Shown here: positions 40,258 to 52,200 of the stretch, piece after piece
How positions within the stretch are numbered: position 1 is the stretch's first letter
Layout of the letters: every line of letters starts with the position of its first letter
NCBI GenBank assembly: GCA_903813345.2
Contig: CAIIXF020000012.1
Location: forward strand, 25,060,684 to 25,124,683
Source of the DNA: Owenia fusiformis
Taxonomy: Eukaryota; Annelida; Polychaeta; Sabellida; Oweniidae
DNA: 64,000 nucleotides
Direction: 5' to 3'
Notes under the pieces: generated by a model
The model's database searches: none
What the model saw: only the letters and a program-made list of their open reading frames with translations
Told to the model about the DNA's origin: nothing
Made by a program: the position numbers and the translations under genes

Positions 40258-42140
40258 CAAACGAGCGGTGCGGATATTATGTGGGCAAGGTGTGGATATT
40301 AACGGTCATTGATTTGAATTTGTGATATTTCACAAACTAAGGCACGTTGCGTACTTAATTATACTGATTATAGTCATTCATTTGTACAGGATACCAAATA
40401 AAAGGGAAATTTTGTCTGCAGTCGTATTATCCATTCTTTATCGTCGAACTAAGCATCATCCTTGCTCCATAGCAAAGAATTTGAAATTGCTGCTTTATTA
40501 CAGTTAACAGCCTTCATTCAGTATTGGTGTTCGAGATGACCAATCGATGTAAATTGGTTTTTGCATTTTGAAAGTCATAAACTTTCTCTCAGAATTAAAC
40601 AAATTGAAAACATTTATCGGATATGCGCTACCTCTACAGGGGCGTAGGAAGGTGTAAATTCAACACTACGCCAAAAATATGAAAAAATTGTGTCAAATCT
40701 TTGATATCAAAACGCCTATTTTATGTTCGTAAAACGTGATTTTTATGGTAATACCTTTCTAATGTGCTTAAAATGTTCGAATGTTTTTCATCATATAAAA
40801 TCACCATGGAAAGCCGATCTTTTAAATCTCGACAATACAGATTAAAGAAAATAGTATAATCAATAGAAACATGTCCGTGATCAATGATACAACTAACTCT
40901 AACCTTTTTTATAACACTAATTCGCAAACCCCCCTCAACAAAGGTCAACGTGATATTTTGTGGTAAATTGTTAATTTCCTTTCAAAAGAATTAAATGTGC
41001 CTAAATAGTTTATTTCCTAAAATAATAGTCTATTATCTTTCAAATGAAATAACAATTAGGGTAATTGCTTTCCTAGAACTGAAGTTATGTACTTTCGAAT
41101 TTAGCAGGCATCACGAAAACTCATCAAAATCAGTGGAACGCGTAACTGAATAAATAACAAGTTCAAGTTCAACTTGTTTTTGTCTTTAACATTATATTTC
41201 AAGAAGTACTACAAATAACAATAACAATTAGTGATTTAGTAAGATAATAGATAAATGCTGACTTATTATTGTTTCAATATAAATTCGGTCCTTGCTTTTC
41301 GCTAGCAACCACATAGCAACGGAATATAAATTGAATTGGTGAAATTGAAAAATCGGGGGTAGGGGAAAATAAAAAAAACTACATCTTATATTGGGAGAGG
41401 TTTATGATTATAATTCTGGTACCACAGTTTACATAAGCATTACGGAACATGGACAAAAATTAACTAAAATCGATTTTCATGAAATAAAGCATGTTGGAAA
41501 GAGAATTCAATCTGTTAAATGAGTACTATCTACCAAACACATAATGATTAAAATGCACTTTCTACACTATTAGAAACAATGTGACTATCAATATTTTACG
41601 AATTTCATTTTTATTGGCTTAAACATCCGACTGTCATAGCTTTGCCCCTCTACCCCCAATCACCTTGATTCTTACGCCAAAAAGTGCCATTTATCTGTGG
41701 CCGAAGCTAGAAAATAACAGAGGCACAAAAAACTTGCAAAGAGTACTATTGAAAAGATGGAACATAGCCTAATGGTGTCCAAAAACATGTCTTTAGTGTG
41801 CTCGATATCACAAACTTGGCAATTTATTAACAATGAGGAAATATGACTAAAGAACATAGGGAAATTAATAAGCTTCTTTATTCTAGCTTTTCAACACTAC
41901 GCATTGGCGTTTTGGCGTACATTGTTCCTACGCCACTGCTCTATAGGCTTGATGTGTCGCTATAGAATGAACTACACACCTATTTACATAATATCCTTTT
42001 TATTAGGGAACCTGTACATGTATGAATATAACTGAGTACCCAACATGCCTAAGTTGGTGAAATATCACGAAATCAAATTCAAAAATGATCGTTAATATCT
42101 GCACCTTGCACACATGATACTCCACACCGCTTGTTTTTGT
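40258..42140. mobile_element. Old foldback element, diverged relative of the 42.3-43.1 kb palindrome
   Basis: The left arm (from 40258) and the reverse complement of the right arm (ending about 42140) share GGTGCGGATATT, TAACGGTCATT, TGATATTTCAC and CTGTACAGG-like words. Many of these also match the arms of the neighbouring palindrome (TAACGGTCATTTTTGAATTT, GGATATTTC, CGTCGCTATA). Divergence between the arms shows it is the older copy. Its apex is occupied by the insertion at 40637-41938. Confidence 0.65.
40637..41938. mobile_element. hAT-like non-autonomous element, 1.3 kb
   Basis: The ends CAGGGGCGTAGGAA and TTCCTACGCCACTG are inverted repeats, with a second shared block TTCAACACTACGC / GCGTAGTGTTGAA just inside. 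The 5-bp direct repeat CTCTA flanks it (40632-40636 and 41939-41943). No transposase frame. It sits inside the old foldback. Confidence 0.75.
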
Positions 42141-42275
42141 ATAGCACAGTCTACATAGAGTGGTATAAGGATCATAAAAACGACATACTCATATGTCTCA
42201 CTGTATGATAAATACATCTGCTTACACTTACAAAATCGAAGTTCAAGTTCCAACAGATATTCTATTAAGGAAGTG

Positions 42276-43123
42276 CACCCTATGCAGACAGAGCCTGTGG
42301 GAAATATTGGGTGGGGAGCAAATGAGCAGAGGGTGCGGAGCTAACGGTCATTTTTGAATTTAAATTTGGGATATTTCTGGAACTAAGCCGTTTTGGGACT
42401 TCAAATATACCAAGATATGTGTATTTGACACCAAATATCAATACAATTGTGAAAATAGTAGCGCAATTCATTCTATAGCGACGCAGTGTGCCTTAAACCT
42501 TTCCCAGACCTATATATTTTGAAATTATCCTTTTAATACTGAGTCCCCAGCATTCATAAAAAATGGTGTTCAAGGTACACTATCTATACAAATTATTTTT
42601 GCATCTTGGAAGCCAGGCAGTATCAGTGTGATTTTATAAAAATTCGGAAATGTTTTTCAGATATGAGCCCCTCTAAATATTGGGTGCGGAGCAGCTCCAT
42701 AAACGTAGCTCCGCACCCAATATTTAGATGGGCTCATATCTGAAGAACATTTCCGAATTTTTATAAAATCACACAGATACTGCCTGGCTTCCAAGATGCA
42801 AAAATAATTTGCATGGGTAGTGTATCTTGAACACCATTTTTTATGAATGCTGGGGACTCAGTATTAAAAGGATAATTTCAAAATATATAGGTCTGGGAAA
42901 TGTTTAAGGCATACTGCGTCGCTATAAATGAATTGCGCTACTATTTTCACAATTTTATTGATATTTGGTGTCAAATACACATATCTTGGTATATTTGAAG
43001 TCCCAAAACGGCTTAGTTTCAGAAATACCCCAATTTTAAATTCAAAAATGACCGTTAGCTCCGCACCCTCCGCTCATTTGCGCCGCACCCAATATTTCCC
43101 ACAGGCTCTGTCTGCATAGGGTG
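42276..43123. mobile_element. 848-bp near-perfect palindrome just upstream of the kinase gene
   Basis: The arms 42276-42692 and 42708-43123 are reverse complements over about 417 bases, with only scattered differences and a 15-base loop. They end at CACCCTATGCAGACAGAGCC and its reverse. The twin 63-codon frames at 42280-42471 (minus) and 42928-43119 (plus) are the same arm read twice. The right end lies 101 bases before the kinase gene's start codon. Confidence 0.9.
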
Positions 43124-43224
43124 AAGTGAACCCATTCTTAATTGAATATAGCTGGGAATACTAAGAATAAATAGCAATAGCACACTGTAGCAGGGCGGCA
43201 CATCGAGAACTTCTGTTGAATAAA

Positions 43225-46200
43225 ATGTACAGTCGTATTGGATGTATTAACATTTTAAAAGTTCTGATTTTAGCAGTGTCCACCACAGGAGGTGAGTGAG
43301 CTTTTCTCTCCTGTTTTAGCATCTGTTTAAGGTGGCCTAAAGTGCTGCTTATTTTTTCGTGGAGCCACTCAGTAAAATTACGATTTCTCTACACCCTGAT
43401 GTCCAATCAACATCATTCGAGTATCTATGTTAATATACGTTTGGGCATCCGGTAATGACAACGTCTACCCAATGTTTGCACGCGAAATTGACGTAATTCA
43501 TGACTGAAATCGGGCAGATAAAAATATGTGATATTCTTTCAGAATATTATAAATATAGTAACTATTTACAAAAATTTACAAAAATGTTCCCGAGACACAA
43601 ATCCATTTAGGTAAGGTTTGTTTTAAAGTCGAAAAGCCCCAATAAGACTATACAAACCCAGATATAACCCAGAAGACTGCAGATTTCATGTAATGATACA
43701 CGTTCATGTAAACAAGTAAAGTACTTATAATCCCCATGTAAAACACTGGCCTACGTGACATGTAATAACATGTTAAAACTGAAATTTTCAACAATTAAAG
43801 CATTTGCTTCCGTGTTCTGTATGCCCCTCTACCTGCTTAATAAGGCAATGTATCCGCCTTAGCCAAGTAGATTAGAGTCTCTGGAACACTTTTGTAAATA
43901 GTTTTCACAAGCAATTTTGTTTGTGAATCTCAAATTTCGTCTTCCCGATTTCAGTCATGGATTACGTCAATTTTGCGTGCAAACTTTGGGTAGACGTTGT
44001 TATTCCCGGACGCCCAAACGTGTCAGGAACACATGGCTTCACGAAAAAATAAAAAGGCTATACGCCTCGTTAAAACAGTAAGAATGCATGCACAAATAAG
44101 CAAAAAGTCTTTATATACGAGTGTATAACATGGACAGTGTAATTTGCATATTTGTGGAAAAGTCATGTTATAAACGCTGTACAATGTACATAAAAAAATA
44201 TGCGAGACCCTTGATCAATAGGTGGGGGTTGGGTTCGAGTGATGGTGGTGATGATGCTTTACTGGGTTGGTCTATCTAATTCATTGAGATTCTCCAATGT
44301 GCTCGTGATAGCTTACAGGTCATATCCATGTGGGCCCATTTGCAAAATTCAACGTGCTGACCGGGCGTGCTGATCTAGAACTGATAAATGCAAATGCAGC
44401 ATCACTGTGTCTAACCCAAACGCTCTCACATGCATGGCGGAGCGTTTCATTCACATGGAAACGCTGCGCAGCAAAATAAAATGGCGGCGTTTGAAGATCC
44501 CACTTTGACCGTAAGTATTGTTTCACTCGTTTCTCCTAAATATCATACGCTATGGTGACATATTAGCCCAATTTACACTACGCGCAGCATTTCAAGACGT
44601 TTTGGCTAAAACGTTTTAGGAAAATTAAGTTGAGTTTACATTACCATTTTCAAGACGTCTTAGGAAATAAGATCGAGTTTACACCTGTTTTCCTAAAACG
44701 TCTTAGAGATATGTAGGTATACATGTAAAATGAAAAAAGCAGTTCAGTACTGGTTGAAGGACGGTTCAGTCAATATAGCTATTCCTTTCCCGCTTCTATA
44801 CTTCGTACTCGACTTTGTACTAAAAATGCATCGGTTTCAGAAAAATATGTCCTAAAGACAGCATTGTTAAAAGCATGAAAGAGAGCAGGACGATTTTATG
44901 CATAAATTAGGATTATGATAAATCGCCATGCAAATAAGTTCTTCTCAATAATTTTGGGATGATATTGGGAACAAGGGATAAGGCAAAATAAAGGACCATG
45001 CGACATATGTAAATGGAAAGTTTCAAATGTTTCGTTCGGCGCAACGCAAAAAACCGGGCTAAGAGCTCTTAGCTAAAACCGATGGATTTACACTTGCTTC
45101 GTAAAACGTTTTAACGCTAAGACGTCTTGGCTATGACTAGGGTTCTAAAACGTTTTAGCTAAGCGCTCTTAGCCGAGAGCTCTTGAGTAAATCTGGATTA
45201 ACATTACATTTGTAAAACGTTTTAACGCTAAAACGTTTTAGCTAAGACGTCTTAGCGCGCAAGTGTAAATCCACCAATTATGTGCCATTCGATGAACAAT
45301 ACCCCGAGCAAAGATCTTATTTATTCAACTTCTGGTGGTAAACTGTTATTTGCTTGATCAAAGCTCCGTAGTGTAGATGGAACGAATCTGAAGTTGACGA
45401 ATTGACCATAAATTACGAATTAAAGTAGTATTTAAATGAAAACGTTAATCTTTCTGTCAAAGTAGTTGATCACAAACTCGTATATGCTAATTTGCTAAAA
45501 TTCCTGTCCAAATCCATTACTTGTTCTCGAAACGCTCCGTCGATTTTGGACACAATTTTAGAAACGCTCTTACCATTTTGTTTTGATATTATTTTCAGAT
45601 TATTAGAGATGAGTTCGTAATCGAATCTATCTCTAAAAAACGTGTTGTACTAGTTAGGCAAATTGAAACTTCCCAATCTGGTGGTGCTACACATGCAACT
45701 ATCGGACTGAAGCCTACATCAGATGCTATATGCCTACATGTGTGCTCAAACTATTGACAAAGAAACAAAACGTTTATATGTGGATTAATCTTTCTTCTTT
45801 TGATGCCAAGGGATATAATAGATCTTTTCTTTCTCTTCTTGAAAAGGAAAGTCAAGCTAATTCTTAAATGCCTAAACATATCTAGACTAGTACCGGGAGC
45901 GTTTCCAGTTAACTGTATTAACCAGGTCGGAGCGTTTCTTTAATATGGGATTGTTGTCATTTTTTAGACTGGATTTTCGGTCATCAAATCACAATTACGA
46001 TAATGTATGGTGCGCTGAAGCTTTGTAAATTGACCAAAATATACCCCAATGCTCTAATCTTTACACAACTAATCACATGTCTCGACAAAAGTTGTTTTGA
46101 CCGGTAGACTTTGACCGGTAGACTGACAAATTCGTTTATGAATTTTGATAACTAGCTATACTGCTTCATACAGCATTTCCAAGTTGCTTCAAACGTCAAC

Positions 46201-49200
46201 AACCAGCCAAGTAAAACATGAATATCACACCCATCGAATTGTATACTCGAAAAAAGTAACACATAAGCTTACCTTTTATTCCCATTATTTGGGAAATCGT
46301 CAGACAGCCCATCATTCATGCCCGCCATTTTTCCTAATCCGGAGCGTTTCTTTGTTTAGCTAATGAAACGCTCCGTAGTGCATGTAAGAGCGTTTGGGTT
46401 GGACATCGTGAGCATATCATGGCACATATTGGTTATACAAAAATAGGATAAACCATCTGCAAAGAATGCAACCATTATAAATGCACTAGTCCATATAATT
46501 TAATAAAGTGTTTTACGTTCCCTAGCTTATATACAAGTAAGAGTATATGATTTTGAGTAAATCAGAAAAAACAAATACTTCAAAATATCATTAACGTGTG
46601 AAGGGGTAAGGATTTTATTAAAAATGTGTGTACACGTGTCCATGATCCTCGTACTTCTATTTCTAAATTATTTGTATCATTAGTTTCAATATTGTGTTGA
46701 TTCCAGATGTTAAAGCACAAGTTATCATCAGAGAAGTCCCTTCAGATAAAGCGGCAAAAGTTGGCGATTCTGAGAGTGTCCTTAAATGTACAGTATCTAC
46801 AATTGGTCAGCATCGTATCTCCTGGTCTGTAGATGGGCGTCCGATATCATCAAATAGAAAAGTGGCAAATGAGCTCGCAAACAAATTTGAGATTCAAAGT
46901 AGCTATGATCTGGTAGTAAAGAATATCCAGCTTGACGATGGTGGGAAATATGCATGTTACCAGAGCTCACCAGATATAAAACAAATCGGCAGTGCAGAGT
47001 TAAATGTGTATGGTACGTGTAGGTCCTACCATGCTCTTACAGCCGGGGGGAGGAGGGCTCGGGCCTGCCTTTTTGCATTCTTGATGGATTTTCTTTCAGT
47101 TCGAGGTAGAGGGTAACATTTGGTGGATGTGATATTGCCAATTTGACTAGACTAGACTAGTCTTCATAAGCTATTGAACAGGGAACTAAATGATTCGTTT
47201 GTTGAAAATTTAGAGCTAGTTTTTATCGATGGCGTGTTTTTTAAGTGCAAAATCGTACAGTTTCCCACGGCAGCCGCACGTGCGGCCTGTAAAAAAGTGG
47301 ATACGCCGTACGGAGGCCGCAAGGCGAGCGTAGTTTTCCTACGCTCGCCGCAGAAATACACTGATTTAATTGATCTGGGGTGTGACTGGGGTGTTAGGGA
47401 ATCATGTCATAATGCCCTGGTCACGTTTGCTCCGATTTTCGCTACGGCGCCCGGCCGATTGAGTATTTTGTTCAAAATTGAATACAATATTGAAAAAAAA
47501 CATTCAATCGGCCGGGCGCTGGCCGATGGATCGGAGCAAATGTGACCCAGGCATTAGTGTACGTTCATAACACCATGTTGTTACAAAGGCTACTTTTTGC
47601 AATAAACGAAAGTGGCAATCTCACTTCCTAACACCCCAGTCACATTTCCTACGACGACCTTGCGGTCTATCATTTCTGCGGCCAGTAGCTTTTCTACGCT
47701 CGCCGCAGAATTTCTGCGCTCTCATACTTTTGCAGTCACATTTCCCACGGCAGCTGCACGGTGAATTTTAAATTTATATTGATAAATGATATTTTTTTCA
47801 TTTTGTTTACATCGGGACAATTTATAAATGTTATTCAAAGTGCTAGGATGTAATATCAAATGAAAAGTGATCGTGAAACATTGACAAATAATGATTCAAT
47901 CTTGTTGAGCCGGTTGATTTCTACGGGGACCTCAGAAATGAAGAAATGAACAAATATTATAACTCCGAGTTATAATTTCTACGCCTTCCCTGCGGTCTGT
48001 AAAAATCTGCATACGCCGTACGGAGGCCGCAAGGCGAGCGTAGTTTTTCTACGCTCGCCGCAGAAATTCACCGATTTAATTGTTCTGCGGTCGACTTGCG
48101 GCCGCCGTGCGACAAATGTGACTGGGGTGTTATAATTTGATATCGTTGTTCTGTTGCATCGAGCAAAGTATATGTGATCTCTATAAGCTGTACACCTCAG
48201 TCACATTTGTCGTACGGCGACCGTGCGTCGACCGCAGATCAATTAAATCAGTGAATTTCTGCGTAGTTTTTCTACGCTCGCCTTGCGGTCTCCGTACGGC
48301 GTATCCAGTTTTTTTACGGGCCACAGGTTAGCCGTAGAAATTATAACTCGGAGTTATAATATTTGTTCATTTCTGCGGTCTCCGTAAAAATCAACAGGCC
48401 GTTGTCAGACCGCAGACAAGTCCAACGGTGGCCGCACGTCGGATTCCGTTGACTTGCTTCTGCATGCTCAGTAGGGTTTGACGGATAATGTACCTTTGGA
48501 AACAGTTTTTTTGTCAGTTTCGGTCATATTTTTGCTGTAAACACAACAAATACGTATACTGTTTGATGTAAGGTCACTGATACCACAGCAACTTAATTAC
48601 AAGGCATTAACATGACAAAATGTCACCACCTAAAACAATTTGGTCAATTTAAAGCAAGTTGGAAAATACTTTTTGACCTAAGAAGGTTTTTGAAGATTTG
48701 AGCTTCTGGGATCTTGTAGATGATTTTGAAAAAAGAAATTGTTCAATCTGAAGCAAGTTAAAACTAGTTGCACACAATATTATAGTGATCAAAAGTTAAA
48801 TAGTATAAGCATAAGTCTCATAATTTGGTACTATGTACCAAATTTTGATAAAAGCTAAACATGTATACAGGTATAAAACATGCAAAATTGGTGATTACTC
48901 TAGGAGTCACATTTCATGTCATATTTGAGGTTGAAAGTGTCCAAATGCCAGAAATGTTTCAGTCTCAGGATCGTTTGGCACAGTACAAATATTGTACTGT
49001 CTATACACTTTTGAAGATTTACACTAGAGTGGACTGACTTTTTCACATCAGCCCTTGAGAAGGTCATTGAAGGTCAAAGGTCAAATCTAAAGTCAGATTT
49101 GAACTTCTGAGAACTTGTAAAGTCAAATTTGAACTTCTGAAAAGATGTAGATGATTTTGAAAAAAAAATTTGGTCAATTTGAAGCAAGTTGAAAACAGAC

Positions 49201-52200
49201 CTTTTTGACCTTTTTTGACCTTGAGAAGGTCATTAAAGGTCAAATGTCAAATCTAAAGTCAGATTTGAATTTCTGAGAACATGTAGATGATTTTGAAAAA
49301 AATGAGTCAATTTGAAGCAAGTTGAAAAAAGACCTTTTTGACCTTTTTTGACCTTGAGAAGGTCATTGAAGGTAAAATGTCAAATCTAAAGTCAAATCTA
49401 AAGTCATATTTGAATTTCTGAGAACATGTAGATGATTTTGAAAAAAAAAATTAGTCAATTTGAAGCAAGATGAAAAAATACCTTTTTGACCTTTTTTGAC
49501 ATTGAGAAGGTCATTGAAGGTCAAATGTCAAATCTAAAGTCAGACTTGAATTTCTGAGAACATGTAGATGATTTGAAAAAAAAATTTACTCAATTTGAAG
49601 CAAGTTGAAAAAAGACCTTTTTGACCTTTTTTGACTTTGAGAAGGTCATTGAAGGTCAAATGTCAAATCTTAAGTCAAATCTAAAGTCAGATTTGAATTT
49701 CTGAGAACACGTAGATGATTTTGAAAATTTTTTTTAGTCAATTTGAAGCAAGTTGAAAACAGACCTTTTTGACCTTTTTTGACCTTGAGAAGGTCATTGA
49801 AGGTCAAATGTCAAATCTAAAGTCAGATTTGAAGGTTAAATGTCAAAACTAAAGTCAGATTTGAGTTTCTGAGAACATGTAGATGATTTTGAAAAAAAAT
49901 TTAGTCAATGTGAAGCAAGTTGAAAAAATACCTTTTGACCTTGAGAAGGTCAAATGTCAAATCTAAAGTCAGATTTGAACTCCTGAGAACATGTAGATGA
50001 TTCAGAAAAAAATTGAAGTCAGTCTAAACAGTATTTGTTAAGTTATAGGAAGTTGTAAGAAATTGTTACAGACGCCGGACGCCGGACGCCAACCTCCAAC
50101 CACCAACCGCCGTCGCAAAAAACGGAGACCATAACAATATGTCACCACTTTTGGTGGTGACATAAAAATGTTACTGACCGCAGAAATGATAGACCACACG
50201 GTAGCCTTAGGAAATGTGACTGGGTTGTTAGATGTTGGATATTGTCTTATTGAAGATGAGATTGTCTGCCCTGAAGATACAGTCAACAAAATGGAGAATG
50301 ATTCTATTTCACTTGTTTGTGCTGTTGATTTCATTGGTGATGAGAAATATGTCCCTGAGTTTGCTTGGGAGTTCAATGGGAAACCTATTACGTCAACCGC
50401 TGCAGGTAAAAGACAAGGAAGAACCAAAGTAGTGACATCAGGTACGGTATTTTCACATGAATTACGTACTAGGAAAATACAAGAATACATTATCCGTACG
50501 CGTATCGTATCTTAGCCTAGTACACTCTACCTGCCAAGTGACGACAATCCTCCGATCACAGGGCTTCAAAATCCAGAATATATTCTTCCGGATTCTGGAT
50601 ACCTGCCTATTAGGAGGATGAACAAGACACACGCGATAAACAATAGTTAGGAAAAAAAGTCCAAATCTATAAAATATTTATTTTTTAATATTTTTTAAAC
50701 GTCATGCTTGCATGTAATTGTATGTTCCTTTTCTTGGCAGAAAGTGTACTATCATGACACTGCTACGCGGAATATGTCATATATGTCATACGGGTGAAAA
50801 TGCCATACTCACCTGCGGTATATGGCATATTTCGCAGGTGAGTATGGCATAATCTGCAGAGAATATGCAAAACATTGATTACAGTGAATACGCCATACTC
50901 ACCTGTGGAATATGTCATACCTACTTGCAGAATATGCCATAAACCGCAGGTGGGTATGGCATATATCGCAGGTGAAAACGTGATACAGAATGCCTTGATT
51001 TGAGTATAATATATGAATCTTTGATTTATTGAGTAAGTTTATTACTTAAGATTACTAAGTGATACTTCTTTATACACGAGATCGAAATGAGTCGCATACT
51101 CAGTAATATGTGAATGATTTCACCTTCACTACACAATATCACTGATTTATTGGTCAATTATGAAAATTGTTTGCAGGTATTTCTCTTGTTGCCCAACCAG
51201 AAATGGATGGAGGGATCATTTCTTGCCACTATAAGATAATGACGTCATCTGAGGATGTTATAATGGCAGATAGATGTCGCCGTTATATTGTCGTACAATG
51301 TATAGTAGTTATTTAATTTAATCCACAACCCCCACACCTTTATTACAAAATAGAGATTTCAAAGCTAAATTAAATACATTATCATTATCACGGAATCCAA
51401 GGTCATTCTTTATGTGGTTATCAAGGTGATAACTTGACTATTAGATTAAAATTGATGCTTTGCCAACCCGACCCGCCTTCGCAAAAAGTTTCATTGAAAA
51501 TATGTTATTTTAGTGATTTCGTATCTTTTAGGTAACATGATGGTAGAAAAAACTTTGCAATGTGTGAAAAGAATTTAAGCCCAAGACTCAATGCATTGTG
51601 GAATGTCCATTCCTTTCAGGCGTTGTTTCCTAAAATTAACACTCGATGCTGCGCATCTCGTGCAAATTTGGAAAGCAACACCTTCCACATTCCACTGAGT
51701 CCAGGGCTTAAATCCTTAAAAGAGTAAGTCTTGTTACTCCATTCAATTTACGCCACAATTTTATCCCAGATGCGGCACGAAAGCCCTCTATAATGATAGG
51801 CGCAGATGACGTAACTGACCGTATGATATCATACTATAAAAACGAACATGTAACACTGAATTGTGCATCAAAAGGTAATCCAGCACCTAGGTAAGTTAGA
51901 TTCTAATAATTTTAATTCGCTTATGTCACTAATTTAGACTGTGGACTACTCTGATAATTGCAATTTCCATTTTTCATGGAAGGTCACACATTCCAACATA
52001 TTTCAAACAGTCTGTATGATTATGCTAGGCACTTTCTGGGTAGTTGGACTTCATGTAGGGGTGGCAGACGGCCCTCAGGCCAATTCATACCCCCACCCTA
52101 AGAAAACCTTGGGGGTACTTAAACACCACCTGATAAAAAGAATACTAATGCATGTCATATACTCATAGTTTTATAGTAGGCAGAGCATACCATGGTTAGT

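Noticed and set aside
42280-43119. Two 63-codon frames nearly identical to each other
   Set aside because: They are the two arms of the palindrome read in opposite directions; no other support for coding.
46694-47116. Read-through of the Ig1 exon to 47116
   Set aside because: The donor GTACGT after 47012 is good and the next exon joins in phase; the extra codons are unlike any Ig end.
47174-47545. 123-codon open frame in kinase intron 2
   Set aside because: It spans two inverted-repeat elements and has no recognisable domain.
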